Assembly (NCBI RefSeq): GCF_001282725.1
Contig: NZ_LN876587.1
Location: 739,695-803,694 of the forward strand
Direction: 5' to 3'
Length of the DNA: 64,000 nt
Source: Inediibacterium massiliense
Lineage (GTDB): Bacteria; Bacillota; Clostridia; Peptostreptococcales; Thermotaleaceae
Shown: positions 44,736 through 54,242 of the stretch, piece by piece
Position numbering within the stretch: position 1 is the stretch's first letter
Layout: every line of letters begins with the position of its first letter
Notes under the pieces: generated by a model
What the model was told of the DNA's origin: nothing
The model's input: only the letters and a program-made list of their open reading frames with translations
Database searches by the model: none
Program-made: the position numbers and the translations under genes

Positions 44736-45620
44736 ATGAAAATATATGAAAAATGGATCGAAATCTTTTTATTTGTTTGTGCCACCATAGCAACCTTATC
44801 AGTTTTTTTAATTACTTTTTTTATTTTCAAAGAAGGAATGCCTATGATTAAAAGTTATGGATTATTTTCCTTTGTATTTGGGAAAGATTGGAGCCCTACA
44901 AATGGACAATATGGAGCATTTCCTATGATTGTAGGCTCTATATCCGTTACACTAGGAGCATTAGTGATTGGAATTCCAGCGGGAATTACTTGTGCAGTAT
45001 TTTTAGCAGAAATTGCACCGAAATCGATTGTAAGGATTTTCAAACCCGCTATTGAGTTGTTAGCAGGTATTCCATCTGTTGTATATGGATTATTTGGACT
45101 TTCTATATTGGTACCTTTTATTAGAGTATATATATTACCTATTGTACAAAAATTTAATGCTGATGCTTATACATCTGGATATAGTATTTTGGCAGGATCA
45201 ATCGTACTAGCTATTATGATTCTACCAACTATCGTAAGTATTTCAGAAAATGCTATAAGATCAGTACCAGATGAGTATAAAGCAGGATCACTAGCTCTAG
45301 GGGCAACTCATTTTGAAACTATTACAAAAGTTATTCTTCCAGCAGCTAAATCAGGAATCATAGCATCTGTAGTTTTAGGAATGGGTAGAGCGGTAGGAGA
45401 GACTATGGCAGTTATATTAATCACTGGGAATATGCCAAAAGTTCCAGGCGGAATATTAGATTCAGTTTCTACACTAACAGGAACCATTGCCATGGAAATG
45501 GGTTATGCAACCCCTACTCATCAAAAGGCTTTATTTGCTACAGGAATCCTCCTCTTTGTATTTATTATGCTTTTAAATATGACAGCAACTTTTACCATGA
45601 AGAGAATGGGGGCGAAATAA
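44736..45620 (+). CDS. pstC: Phosphate ABC transporter permease PstC
   Basis: 294 residues with six membrane helices. PstC region LLAGIPSVVYGLFGLSILVP and the ABC-coupling loop EYKAGSLALGATHFETITKV; GMGRAVGETMAVILITGN is typical. Forms the channel with PstA. Preceded by GGGAGG. Confidence 0.96.
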   Translation: MKIYEKWIEIFLFVCATIATLSVFLITFFIFKEGMPMIKSYGLFSFVFGKDWSPTNGQYGAFPMIVGSISVTLGALVIGIPAGITCAVFLAEIAPKSIVRIFKPAIELLAGIPSVVYGLFGLSILVPFIRVYILPIVQKFNADAYTSGYSILAGSIVLAIMILPTIVSISENAIRSVPDEYKAGSLALGATHFETITKVILPAAKSGIIASVVLGMGRAVGETMAVILITGNMPKVPGGILDSVSTLTGTIAMEMGYATPTHQKALFATGILLFVFIMLLNMTATFTMKRMGAK

Positions 45621-45623
45621 AAT

Positions 45624-46508
45624 ATGGTAGTTCATACAAAAGTTCATACACCAAATGTATTGTTTAAAAAAAATAAATTAAATATAAAAGAAAAAATTGT
45701 ATCTATATGGATTTATGCGATAGCTTTTCTTACAATTTTAGCGTTATTATCTATTATTGGTTATATACTCATAAATGGAATCAAACATTTAAATCTTGAG
45801 TTTTTTATTCAAGAGCCAAAAAGCATGGGAAGAGAAGGTGGAATTTTTTCAGTTATTGTAGGAACAATTTATTTAACAGTAGTATCTATTGGAATTGCAA
45901 CACCTATAGGAGTTTGTGCAGCTATTTATTCAACAGAATATGCAAAAGAAAATAAGTTTGTAAAATTGATTCGGTTTGGAACAGAAACTTTAGCAGGAAT
46001 TCCATCTATTATATTTGGATTGTTTGGATTTGTATTCTTTGTTATTTTTTTAGGATTTAGGTGGTCTATTTTATCAGGTGGACTCACTCTAGCTATGATG
46101 ATTTTGCCAACTCTCATTCGAACAACGGAGGAATCCATCAAAACTGTGCCGAGATCATTTAGGGAAGGAAGTTTAGCACTAGGTGCTACAAAATGGCAAA
46201 CTATAGTAAAAGTAGTTCTTCCAAGTAGTATATCAGGAATTTTAACAGGACTTATTTTAGGAATTGGAAGGGCTGTAGGAGAAACGGCAGCAGTGATGCT
46301 TACAGCAGGAAGCTCATTAGGAGTTCCTACTTCTATACTAGATCCTACGAGAACTATGTCGGTGCACTTATATTTATTGGCATCTGAAGGACTATCTAAA
46401 GAAAAGACTTTTGCTACAGCATCAGTACTCATTATATTGGTTTTATGTATCAATTTTTTATCTAATGTAGTTGTCAATAAATTTATAAAGAATACAAAAG
46501 TTTCATAG
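45624..46508 (+). CDS. pstA: Phosphate ABC transporter permease PstA
   Basis: 294 residues, six membrane helices. TLAGIPSIIFGLFGFVFFV, coupling loop SFREGSLALGATKWQTIVKV and GIGRAVGETAAVMLTAGSSL. Three bases after pstC. Partner of PstC. Confidence 0.96.
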   Translation: MVVHTKVHTPNVLFKKNKLNIKEKIVSIWIYAIAFLTILALLSIIGYILINGIKHLNLEFFIQEPKSMGREGGIFSVIVGTIYLTVVSIGIATPIGVCAAIYSTEYAKENKFVKLIRFGTETLAGIPSIIFGLFGFVFFVIFLGFRWSILSGGLTLAMMILPTLIRTTEESIKTVPRSFREGSLALGATKWQTIVKVVLPSSISGILTGLILGIGRAVGETAAVMLTAGSSLGVPTSILDPTRTMSVHLYLLASEGLSKEKTFATASVLIILVLCINFLSNVVVNKFIKNTKVS

Positions 46509-46522
46509 AAGGGAGATAAATT

Positions 46523-47281
46523 ATGAGCAATGTAAAGATTCGTGTCAAAGATCTCCAACTGTACTATGGAGAATTTCATGCACTTATGGATATTAATATG
46601 GATGTTATGGAAAATAAGGTTACAGCTTTAATAGGACCTTCAGGTTGTGGAAAATCAACTTTTTTAAGAACTTTAAATAGGATGAATGACTTGATAGATC
46701 ATGTGAAAATTAAAGGAAATGTATTTATAGATGAAATGGATATTTATGATTCTTCATGTGATTTAATACATTTAAGAAAAAGAGTAGGAATGGTTTTTCA
46801 AAAACCAAATCCTTTTCCGAAAACAATTTATGAGAATATTGCATATGGACCTAAGATTCATGGAATAAAGGAAAAATCAGTATTAGATGAAATTGTAGAA
46901 AAAAGTTTAAAGAAGGCTGCACTTTGGGAGGAAGTAAAGGATAGATTAAACAAGCCTGCTTTAGGATTATCAGGAGGGCAACAGCAAAGACTTTGTATTG
47001 CTAGATGCTTAGCAGTAGAACCAGATGTTATTTTAATGGATGAGCCAACTTCCGCATTAGATCCTATTTCTACTTTAAAGGTTGAAAATTTATTAGAGGA
47101 ATTGAAAAAAGATTATACCATTGTTATTGTTACTCATAATATGCAGCAAGCAGGAAGGGTATCAGATTATACATCTTTTTTCTTAAATGGAGAAATTATA
47201 GAGACTGACCTTACAGATAATATATTTTCAAAACCAAGAGATAAAAGAACTGAAGATTATATTACTGGAAGATTTGGTTAA
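46523..47281 (+). CDS. pstB: Phosphate ABC transporter ATPase PstB
   Basis: 252 residues. Walker [21 protein letters not shown] near residue 34, [12 protein letters not shown] (PstB-specific Q loop), signature [20 protein letters not shown] and Walker [14 protein letters not shown]. Energises phosphate uptake. AAGGGAG precedes it. In most Firmicutes phoU follows directly; here an IS110 element intervenes. Confidence 0.97.
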   Translation: MSNVKIRVKDLQLYYGEFHALMDINMDVMENKVTALIGPSGCGKSTFLRTLNRMNDLIDHVKIKGNVFIDEMDIYDSSCDLIHLRKRVGMVFQKPNPFPKTIYENIAYGPKIHGIKEKSVLDEIVEKSLKKAALWEEVKDRLNKPALGLSGGQQQRLCIARCLAVEPDVILMDEPTSALDPISTLKVENLLEELKKDYTIVIVTHNMQQAGRVSDYTSFFLNGEIIETDLTDNIFSKPRDKRTEDYITGRFG

Positions 47282-47426
47282 AAAGACTTGTGGTAATAAG
47301 TCAAGATAGAAAAAGATAGGTTTTGATTAAACTTACAATAATATTTTCTAAAAAAGTCAGCACTTAATAAACCTAAGGTAAATTAGGATTAAAACGAAAA
47401 GATTGCGCATCGAAGATTATTCGATA

Positions 47427-48653
47427 TTATACACTCCTTTCTGGTGCATAAAGTTGGTGATTGCGTAGCAGCACATCCACCATGCGCACAAATTTTCTTG
47501 CAGTAAGGACGAGAGCTCTTTTATGTTGATGCTTAGGAACTTCATGATATTTCTTGAGATAGTATTCTCTATAAACAGGTTCATTACGCATAAGTGAATT
47601 GGCAGCTTCAATCAAGTAATAGCGAAGGTAATGATTCCCTGTTTTAGTCATTGTAGTTCTTTCAGATTCAAAATTACCAGATTGTTTTCGCTTCCAGTAA
47701 AGACCTGCATACTTGGCAATTTTGGCTTCATTTTCGAAGCGTTGAATTTGACCAATTTCGGCTATTATGCCAGCAGCATAAACTGGTCCAATGCCTGGAA
47801 CACTAAGCAATGATTTGGATTCAGGTAAAATTTCAAATAATTGCTGAATTGCTTTATCAAGTTCTTTGATCTGTTTTTTTATGGTTTTAATCATCATAGC
47901 ATATGAAGCCAAAATAACATCGACTGAATTTTGCATGACTTTTCCTAGTCGATAAGAGTCTCTAATGGCTTTTGAAAGTGATTTCGCAAGCTTTTCAGGA
48001 TTGCTAAATCGACCACGGCCTTTTTCTTGTAAAATAGCAGCCAAATCCTCTAAAGACATATTGGCGATGTCTTCAAGAGTCATAGAGTCGGTTACTAAGT
48101 CCATCATGGTTGTACCAAAGACAGATGTATCAATTTCTTTAGTGAGGGTATTACACTTGTAATAAATATTTTCTAAAAAATGTTGCTTCATTTCAGTCAA
48201 TTGGCCAATGAGCTGGTAACGTGATCTAGTTAATCTTTGTAAAGCCATATATTGTTCTTCTTTAATCAAGGAAGTATTGAAACGATCAAAGCGAAGAAAG
48301 TCAGCAATACGATAAGCATCTATTTTATCGGTTTTATCTTCTTCAAATAGGCCTTTAAACCGATGTATAGCCTTAGGATTCATAACAACAACTTCGACTC
48401 CTAAAGACTTAAGCTCACAGTCTTCTGCTAGAAAAGTTGAAGGGTGAAAGCTGTAAATAGAAGTTGCTTCCATACCGATTATAATACGATCATACTGAAT
48501 TAGATCAGTGAAATGGCTAATATGTTCTTTGATTTTACTAGCACCAACAACATTATTGGGTAGAGAAACTTCTAGTAAAATTTGATCTTCACTGGTGAGA
48601 AAACAAGTATCAAGTTTTTCAGAACTAACATCAATACCAACAAATAATTTCAT
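47427..48653 (-). CDS. IS110-family DEDD recombinase/transposase
   Basis: 408 residues, full length. N-terminal RuvC-like domain: KLFVGIDVSSEKLDTCFL, GMEATSIYSF, and DKTDKIDAYRIADFLR near residue 110. C-terminal Tnp domain: LLSVPGIGPVYAAGIIAEIG near 283, KIAKYAGLYWKRKQSG with the likely nucleophilic Ser near 322, and TKTGNHYLRYYLIEAA. IS110 recombinases work with a structured RNA from the element's noncoding end that pairs with both donor and target. AGAAAGGAGGT precedes the start. The gene appears intact, so the element may be active. Confidence 0.95.
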   Translation of the reverse strand: MKLFVGIDVSSEKLDTCFLTSEDQILLEVSLPNNVVGASKIKEHISHFTDLIQYDRIIIGMEATSIYSFHPSTFLAEDCELKSLGVEVVVMNPKAIHRFKGLFEEDKTDKIDAYRIADFLRFDRFNTSLIKEEQYMALQRLTRSRYQLIGQLTEMKQHFLENIYYKCNTLTKEIDTSVFGTTMMDLVTDSMTLEDIANMSLEDLAAILQEKGRGRFSNPEKLAKSLSKAIRDSYRLGKVMQNSVDVILASYAMMIKTIKKQIKELDKAIQQLFEILPESKSLLSVPGIGPVYAAGIIAEIGQIQRFENEAKIAKYAGLYWKRKQSGNFESERTTMTKTGNHYLRYYLIEAANSLMRNEPVYREYYLKKYHEVPKHQHKRALVLTARKFVRMVDVLLRNHQLYAPERSV

Positions 48654-48683
48654 GGATAGGACCTCCTTTCTATGAATTTGGAA

Positions 48684-48953
48684 CGGCTTGGATACTGAAA
48701 CCTATCCCTAGTTACCAACCGGATGGCAACAACCTCGCGTATGAGTATTCAATACTTGTCCACCATAAGCTGCCCGAAGCTACTAACATTCGGTATGATA
48801 GGCAAGAGATACAGCTTGTGAGTTTGCAGTACACCTGTTGGCTGGGAGACAGTCTTTAAATGCAGTCTTGCTGCAGGAGAGAACAGCCTTAATCCAGATA
48901 GATCCTTATTCCATACTTCTATTATCTAGGAATAGGACTCAATATCCAAGTCG
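48684..48953 (-). ncRNA. Candidate IS110 bridge RNA (5' noncoding end of the element)
   Basis: About 270 nt upstream of the recombinase gene. Its two ends are inverted repeats: 48684-48711 and 48926-48953 match in 23 of 28 positions, and three of the five mismatches become G-U pairs in RNA, so a closing stem of up to 26 pairs is possible. Inside are smaller hairpins such as TGCAG/CTGCA and AGTAT/ATACT (recombinase orientation). Long structured 5' ends encode the guide (bridge/seek) RNA in the IS110 group. Loop pairing with target and donor was not resolved by eye. Confidence 0.55.
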
Positions 48954-49002
48954 ATAGATGAAAATTTTTAAATTTAAATATATTATACGAGGAGAGTAGA
49001 GT

Positions 49003-49659
49003 ATGCCAAGATTACAATTATCTCATGAACTACAAAAACTTCATAATGATTTATTAAAGTTAGGGAGTATGACAGAAGAAGCTATATTAGACAGCATTAA
49101 ATCGTTAAAAGATCAAGACAATATTCTTGCTCAAAAGGTAATTGATTTTGATAAAAATATTAATATATTAGAAGAAGCTATAGAAGACAAATGTATAAAA
49201 TTAATTGCAACTCAACAACCTATGGCTATTGATTTAAGAGAGATCTGTTCTATATTAAGACTCATTGCAGATTTAGAGAGAATGGCAGACCATGCTGAAG
49301 ATATTGCCAAAATAACTATTAAATTATCAGGAGAAAAATATATGAAGTCTCTTATAGATATCCCTAGGATGGCAGATTTAGCTACTCATATGGTAAAAAG
49401 ATCATTAGATGCTTTTGTAAAAAAAGATATTGCTTTGGCTAAAGAAACTTGGGCTTTGGATGAAACAGTAGATGAAATTTATAAGCAAGTGTATAGAGAA
49501 CTATTAACTTATATGTTAGAAGATCCTAAAAAAATCACTCAATCTACCTATTTTTTATTTATTTGTTCTCATATAGAAAGAATTGCGGACTATGCAAAAA
49601 ATGTGTGTGAAAAGGTAGTGTATATTCAGACGGGTAATTATAATATGAAGATGGATTAA
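49003..49659 (+). CDS. phoU: Phosphate signalling protein PhoU
   Basis: 218 residues of two three-helix PhoU repeats: LKLGSMTEEAILDSIKSL, DLREICSILRLIADLERMAD with HAEDIAKI, and the second copy LFICSHIERIADYAKNVCEK. PhoU restrains PhoR and Pst when phosphate is ample. GGAGAG precedes ATG 49003. It is cut off from pstSCAB by the IS110 element, so it now needs its own promoter or read-through. Confidence 0.95.
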   Translation: MPRLQLSHELQKLHNDLLKLGSMTEEAILDSIKSLKDQDNILAQKVIDFDKNINILEEAIEDKCIKLIATQQPMAIDLREICSILRLIADLERMADHAEDIAKITIKLSGEKYMKSLIDIPRMADLATHMVKRSLDAFVKKDIALAKETWALDETVDEIYKQVYRELLTYMLEDPKKITQSTYFLFICSHIERIADYAKNVCEKVVYIQTGNYNMKMD

Positions 49660-49685
49660 AAACAGCCCAGTGAGGCTGTTTTTTT
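49659..49685 (+). terminator. Rho-independent terminator after phoU
   Basis: AAACAGCC / GGCTGTTT around CAGTGA, followed by a T run. Confidence 0.88.
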
Positions 49686-49743
49686 CATAAAACCTTAAAA
49701 ATAACAAATAATAGAGTTATCATATAAAAATAGGAGGACTTTT

Positions 49744-50679
49744 ATGGGAAAATTTAGTGTTCAAATTATGGTAGCTCTATTTATGGGACTTTTGGCTAGA
49801 ATATATATGATTAGAATTGATCAAAGACAATATCCAAGCTATCCACAAGGATTGATTTCTCATTTAACATTAGGAGTGATTGCATCATCTTTAGGAGCAG
49901 TGGCATTACCATCTTTACTTCAAAAAGAATATAGTGCAGTTACTTTTTTAGCATTAGCTGCTCAACAATTTAGAGATGTTAGAAATATGGAAAGACAGAG
50001 TCTTGACAATATTGAAGGCACAGAGTTAGTACCTAGAGGAACAGCATACATTGAAGAAATTGCAAAAGCCTTTGAAGCAAGAAATTATATGGTAATCATT
50101 ACATCTCTTACTACGAGCATATTTTTTTATATAGGCCAAAAAATGAAATTTCCTATTTACGGGCAAATTTTTTTAGGAGTTTTGACAGGAATGATTATGG
50201 CAGCTATATTAAAAAGAGTATTAAAAAGACAGTTGGTCGAAGAAATTGCAGAAGTTAAACCTGCCAAAATACATTTTGAAGGACCCCTTCTTATGGTAAA
50301 TGATGTAGTGATTATGAATATAGGACTAAAAGGTTCTAGAAAAATATATGAAGAGGTAGGAATAGCTGTAGAAATTATTCCTCATGATGCCAATGGAAGA
50401 GAGACTTTAGCAAATCTAGGACAAAGACAAGCTATTGCACATAATACGGCTGTTCAGCTTGGAATAAGAAAAGATGTAGATGAGCCTGATTTTACTCCTA
50501 TGCTTAGAAGAAATCCTAATAATGGAAATATTGTATTCTCTCTTATTCCTATGGAACCTGATATAGATCTTTTAGTAGAAGCAGTCAAAAGAACACCAGT
50601 TTTAGAAACTGCAAAAAGAAAACCTTTAGAATCTAAAAAAGGAACAGCAGAAAATAATCAATTGAAAGGAGAACTTTAA
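49744..50679 (+). CDS. YIEGIA-family membrane protein
   Basis: 311 residues. About four to six membrane helices in the first 165 residues, then a soluble domain to the end. The name-giving motif is YIEEIAKAFEARNY (about residue 100) here, with E for G. Found in spore-forming Firmicutes; the molecular function is unknown. It overlaps the next gene by one base (TAATG), and that gene encodes its known companion, so the two almost certainly work as a complex. Confidence 0.88.
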   Translation: MGKFSVQIMVALFMGLLARIYMIRIDQRQYPSYPQGLISHLTLGVIASSLGAVALPSLLQKEYSAVTFLALAAQQFRDVRNMERQSLDNIEGTELVPRGTAYIEEIAKAFEARNYMVIITSLTTSIFFYIGQKMKFPIYGQIFLGVLTGMIMAAILKRVLKRQLVEEIAEVKPAKIHFEGPLLMVNDVVIMNIGLKGSRKIYEEVGIAVEIIPHDANGRETLANLGQRQAIAHNTAVQLGIRKDVDEPDFTPMLRRNPNNGNIVFSLIPMEPDIDLLVEAVKRTPVLETAKRKPLESKKGTAENNQLKGEL

Positions 50680-50873
50680 TGGATTTTGGAATTAAAGATA
50701 ATATTGTTGCAATTGTCACTACAGATAAAAATATGATTTCTACTACAACTGTACCTGTTTTTTATGCCAATTCACAAGAACAACAAGAAAAAACTGCTCT
50801 TTTGGTTGCAAAAGTTACAATGGGTATGGTTCATGATTTAGAAAATGGTTCTTATGTCATTGTGAAGCATTAA
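50679..50873 (+). CDS. Capping complex subunit for YIEGIA
   Basis: 64 residues, small alpha/beta protein: NIVAIVTTDKNMI, VPVFYANSQEQQEKTALLVA and MVHDLENGSYVIVKH. Start and stop are coupled to the YIEGIA gene. The name comes from database families that always pair the two; what is capped is not established. Confidence 0.85.
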   Translation: MDFGIKDNIVAIVTTDKNMISTTTVPVFYANSQEQQEKTALLVAKVTMGMVHDLENGSYVIVKH

Positions 50874-50879
50874 AGATTC

Positions 50880-50909
50880 TTGACGTGTAATAAACTACCG
50901 TGATATGAT
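50880..50909 (+). promoter_or_regulatory. Extended -10 promoter for the DUF512 gene
   Basis: TTGACG, 18-base spacer, TGA-TATGAT with the extended TG. Begins seven bases after the previous stop. Confidence 0.5.
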
Positions 50910-50993
50910 TACTAATTGTGGTGAAGGTTAGCAAAAATTATGATATAATATTAGTAGCAGGTATTAAAACTAGATTTTAAGTGGGTGGATATA

Positions 50994-52301
50994 ATGCATA
51001 AAAACATCATTTCAAAAGTATATGATCAAAGTAGAGCAAAAAAATTAGGAATTGAAGAAGGAGATCAACTTCTAAAAATAAATGGAGAAGAGATTGAAGA
51101 CATTATTGAATATATGTTTTTGATGGCAGATGAATATATAGAGATAGAAATTAAAAAGAAAGATGAATCTATTCAAAAATATTCTCTTTATAAAGATTTT
51201 GATGAAGATTTAGGAATGGAATTTGAAAATCCTATTATTGATAAAGCAAAGAGTTGTCAAAATAAATGTGTATTTTGTTTTATAGATCAATTACCACCCG
51301 ACATGAGAGAAACTCTTTATTTTAAAGATGACGATTCAAGGCTTTCATTTCTTCAAGGAAATTTTATTACCTTAACCAATATGGCAGATCAAGATATAGA
51401 AAAAATGATTAGATATAGAATTAGTCCTGTGAATGTTTCTGTTCATACTACAAATCCTGCTTTACGTGTTAAAATGCTTCATAATAAAAAAGCAGGAAAT
51501 ATATATGAAAGAATTGAAAAATTAGCTCATGCAGGAATTAAAATGAATGGACAAATTGTTCTTTGTAGAGATATTAATGATAAGGATGAGTTAGAAAAAA
51601 CAATAAAAGACTTATCTAGCTTATATCCTCATATGGAAAGTGTTGCAGTAGTTCCAGTTGGAATTACAAAATTTAGAGAAGGGTTGTATCCACTTAAAAT
51701 ATATGATGAAAATTCATCTAAAGAAGTGATTAAGCAAGTAGAAAAGTTACAAAATATTTTGTTAAAGGAGATAGGAACTCGATTTGTTTATCTTTCAGAT
51801 GAATTTTATGTAGTGGCAAAGGAGCCGCTTCCATCCTATGAAAAATATGAACAATTTTTGCAGATAGAAAATGGAGTAGGACTTATGGCTAAATTTCAAC
51901 ATGAAGTTATCCATTATCTTAAAGAATTAGAATCAGATCCTAAAGTACATAAAAAAGTATCTATTGCTACAGGAAAATCTGCGAAAGAATTTATAGAAAA
52001 AATAGCACGACAAGTTGAAAAAAAATTCTCATCTGTAGAAATCAATGTGTTTGAAATTAAAAACTTTTTCTTTGGAGAAACAATCACGGTAGCAGGATTA
52101 ATTACAGGTACAGATTTAATCTATCAGTTAAGAGAAAAATCTTTAGGGGAGAAGCTGCTTATACCTACAAGTATGTTAAAGACAGGAGAAGAAATTTTTT
52201 TAGATGATGTAACACTACAAGATGTAGAAAAAGAATTAAATATTAAAGTTGTAGTTTCTGAGGTAGAAGGAAAAGATTTTGTAAATAAAATTATTCAATA
52301 A
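50994..52301 (+). CDS. DUF512 radical-SAM-type protein with N-terminal PDZ
   Basis: About 435 residues. PDZ-like start (GIEEGDQLLKINGEEIED), then CQNKCVFCFIDQ near residue 88, the CxxxCxxC iron-sulfur motif of radical SAM proteins, MRETLYFKDDDSRLSFLQGN, SVHTTNPALRVKMLHNKKAG and a C-terminal DUF512 domain with TGKSAKEFI. Widely conserved in Clostridia, reaction unknown. It stands just before der, 17 bases apart. ATG 50994 follows GGGTGGATATA. Confidence 0.88.
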   Translation: MHKNIISKVYDQSRAKKLGIEEGDQLLKINGEEIEDIIEYMFLMADEYIEIEIKKKDESIQKYSLYKDFDEDLGMEFENPIIDKAKSCQNKCVFCFIDQLPPDMRETLYFKDDDSRLSFLQGNFITLTNMADQDIEKMIRYRISPVNVSVHTTNPALRVKMLHNKKAGNIYERIEKLAHAGIKMNGQIVLCRDINDKDELEKTIKDLSSLYPHMESVAVVPVGITKFREGLYPLKIYDENSSKEVIKQVEKLQNILLKEIGTRFVYLSDEFYVVAKEPLPSYEKYEQFLQIENGVGLMAKFQHEVIHYLKELESDPKVHKKVSIATGKSAKEFIEKIARQVEKKFSSVEINVFEIKNFFFGETITVAGLITGTDLIYQLREKSLGEKLLIPTSMLKTGEEIFLDDVTLQDVEKELNIKVVVSEVEGKDFVNKIIQ

Positions 52302-52318
52302 ATATGGGAGGTGCGTAT

Positions 52319-53641
52319 ATGTCTAAACCAGTAGTTGCAGTTGTAGGAAGACCCAATGTAGGAAAATCTACTTTTTTTAATAAACTTGCAGGAAAAAGAA
52401 TATCTATTGTAGAAGATCATCCAGGAGTTACAAGAGATAGAATATATACAGATGTAGAGTGGTTAAATCATTCATTTACATTAATTGATACAGGAGGAAT
52501 GGAACCAGATACAAAAGATATTATTTTATCTCAAATGAAAAATCAAGCCCAGATGGCTATAGAAACTGCAGATGTAATAGTATTTATGGTAGATGGAAGA
52601 ACAGGACTAGTAGCAGATGATGAAGCCATTGCTACTTTACTTAGAAGAACTGGAAAACCTGTTTTAGTAGTGGTCAATAAAGTAGATACTAGTAAATTGC
52701 CAGATTCATTTTATGAATTTTATCAATTAGGACTTGGAGATCCTATATGTATTTCTTCAACCAATCAATTAGGACTTGGAGATTTATTAGATGAAATTGT
52801 AGCTAGATTTCCTGATGAACATGGAGAAGAAGAGAATCAAGAAAGAATAACAGTAGCTGTAATTGGAAAACCAAATGTAGGAAAATCTTCTATTATCAAT
52901 ACTATTTTGGGAGAAGAAAGAGTCATTGTAAGTGATATTGCAGGAACAACAAGAGATGCTATTGATACTCCTTTTATGCATGGAGAAGATGAATATGTAT
53001 TTATAGATACAGCAGGAATTCGAAGAAAAAGTAAAGTAAATGAGAATATAGAAAAATATAGTGTGATCCGTTCTTTAAATGCTATTGATCGAGCTCATGT
53101 ATGTATGCTTATGATTGATGCTACAGAAGGAGTTACAGAACAAGATAAAAAAATTGCGGGATATGCGCATGAAGCAGGAAAAGCAACTGTAATTGTAGTA
53201 AATAAGTGGGACCTTTTAGAAAAAGAAACCAATACTATGAATCAATTTACAAAAGATATTAGAAATGAACTTGCATTTATGTCGTATGCGCCTATTTTAT
53301 TTGTTTCAGCAGTTACTAAGCAGAGGGTTGGGCAAATTCTAGAGACGATTAAGTTTGTCTCTAATCAACATGCTTTGAGAGTGCAAACAGGTAGATTAAA
53401 TGATGTAATAGGAGAAGCAATCCTTCTCAATCAGCCACCATCAGATAAAGGAAAAAGACTCAAAATATTTTATGTCACTCAAGCATCTGTTAGACCTCCT
53501 ATGTTTGTGATCTTTGTAAATGATAAGGAACTTACACATTTTTCATATTCTAGATACCTTGAAAATAAAATTAGAGAAGCATTTGGATTTGAAGGAACAC
53601 CAATAAGTATTTTATATAGAGAAAAGGGTGAAGAAATTTAA
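52319..53641 (+). CDS. der: Ribosome-assembly GTPase Der (EngA)
   Basis: About 440 residues with two G domains: GRPNVGKST near residue 9 and GKPNVGKSS near 182, DTGGME and DTAGIRRKSKVNE (G3), VNKVD and VNKWD (G4), and a C-terminal KH-like domain. Acts in 50S assembly. GGGAGGTG precedes ATG 52319; an ATG at 52304 lies before that site. Overlaps plsY by one base. Confidence 0.97.
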   Translation: MSKPVVAVVGRPNVGKSTFFNKLAGKRISIVEDHPGVTRDRIYTDVEWLNHSFTLIDTGGMEPDTKDIILSQMKNQAQMAIETADVIVFMVDGRTGLVADDEAIATLLRRTGKPVLVVVNKVDTSKLPDSFYEFYQLGLGDPICISSTNQLGLGDLLDEIVARFPDEHGEEENQERITVAVIGKPNVGKSSIINTILGEERVIVSDIAGTTRDAIDTPFMHGEDEYVFIDTAGIRRKSKVNENIEKYSVIRSLNAIDRAHVCMLMIDATEGVTEQDKKIAGYAHEAGKATVIVVNKWDLLEKETNTMNQFTKDIRNELAFMSYAPILFVSAVTKQRVGQILETIKFVSNQHALRVQTGRLNDVIGEAILLNQPPSDKGKRLKIFYVTQASVRPPMFVIFVNDKELTHFSYSRYLENKIREAFGFEGTPISILYREKGEEI

Positions 53642-54216
53642 TGTTTAAAATACTTGCTATGGTTATCAGTTACCTATTGGGAAATTTTTCAACTTCTGTT
53701 ATTGTATCAAAGGTGTTGGCAAATATAGATATTAGAAACTATGGTAGTGGAAATGCTGGAGCTACCAATGTATATAGGACTTTAGGGGCGAAGGCTGCTA
53801 TTATAACACTTTTAGGAGATGCCTTAAAAGGTGTGGTTGCAGTAGCTTTGGGAAGAGCATTAGGGGGAGAAAATACTGCGTTGATTTGTGGCGTTTTAGT
53901 GATTATAGGTCACAATTGGCCAGTACTATTTGGATTTAAAGGTGGAAAAGGAATTGCTACAGCCATAGGAGTAGGACTTTCTGTCCATTCTCTTGCTGCA
54001 ATGATTTGTATATTTATAGGAATTATGATTTTAATAAAAAGTAAATACGTATCTTTAGCGTCTATTACAGCTATTAGTATATTTCCTTTTTTGCTGTTAT
54101 TTGATAAAGGTATAAATTATTTTATTTTTGGTTTAGTAATCGCTATTATGGCATTGTATAGACATAGACAAAATATAGAAAGACTGATGAAGGGGATTGA
54201 ATCTAAAATAAGGTAA
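53641..54216 (+). CDS. plsY: Glycerol-3-phosphate acyltransferase PlsY
   Basis: 191 residues, about six membrane helices. Motifs [35 protein letters not shown] and [14 protein letters not shown]. It uses acyl phosphate to acylate glycerol 3-phosphate, supplied by GpsA encoded next. Confidence 0.96.
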   Translation: MFKILAMVISYLLGNFSTSVIVSKVLANIDIRNYGSGNAGATNVYRTLGAKAAIITLLGDALKGVVAVALGRALGGENTALICGVLVIIGHNWPVLFGFKGGKGIATAIGVGLSVHSLAAMICIFIGIMILIKSKYVSLASITAISIFPFLLLFDKGINYFIFGLVIAIMALYRHRQNIERLMKGIESKIR

Positions 54217-54242
54217 CTTTTCATCATATAGGGGGCCTTGTT

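Larger units (their letters stand above)
47304..48957 (-). mobile_element. IS110-family insertion sequence between pstB and phoU
   Basis: About 1.65 kb containing one transposase gene on the reverse strand, a short 3' end (about 120 bases) and a long 5' noncoding end (about 300 bases). IS110 elements lack clear terminal inverted repeats and use a CT core; CT (AG on the + strand) is at 47304-47305 and 48956-48957, both followed by AT. Removing the element on this model leaves about 70 bases between pstB and phoU. The exact ends are a model. Confidence 0.75.

Noticed and set aside
45926-46579. 217-codon reverse-strand open frame over pstA/pstB
   Set aside because: Antisense of pstA; no family, and the forward genes are secure.
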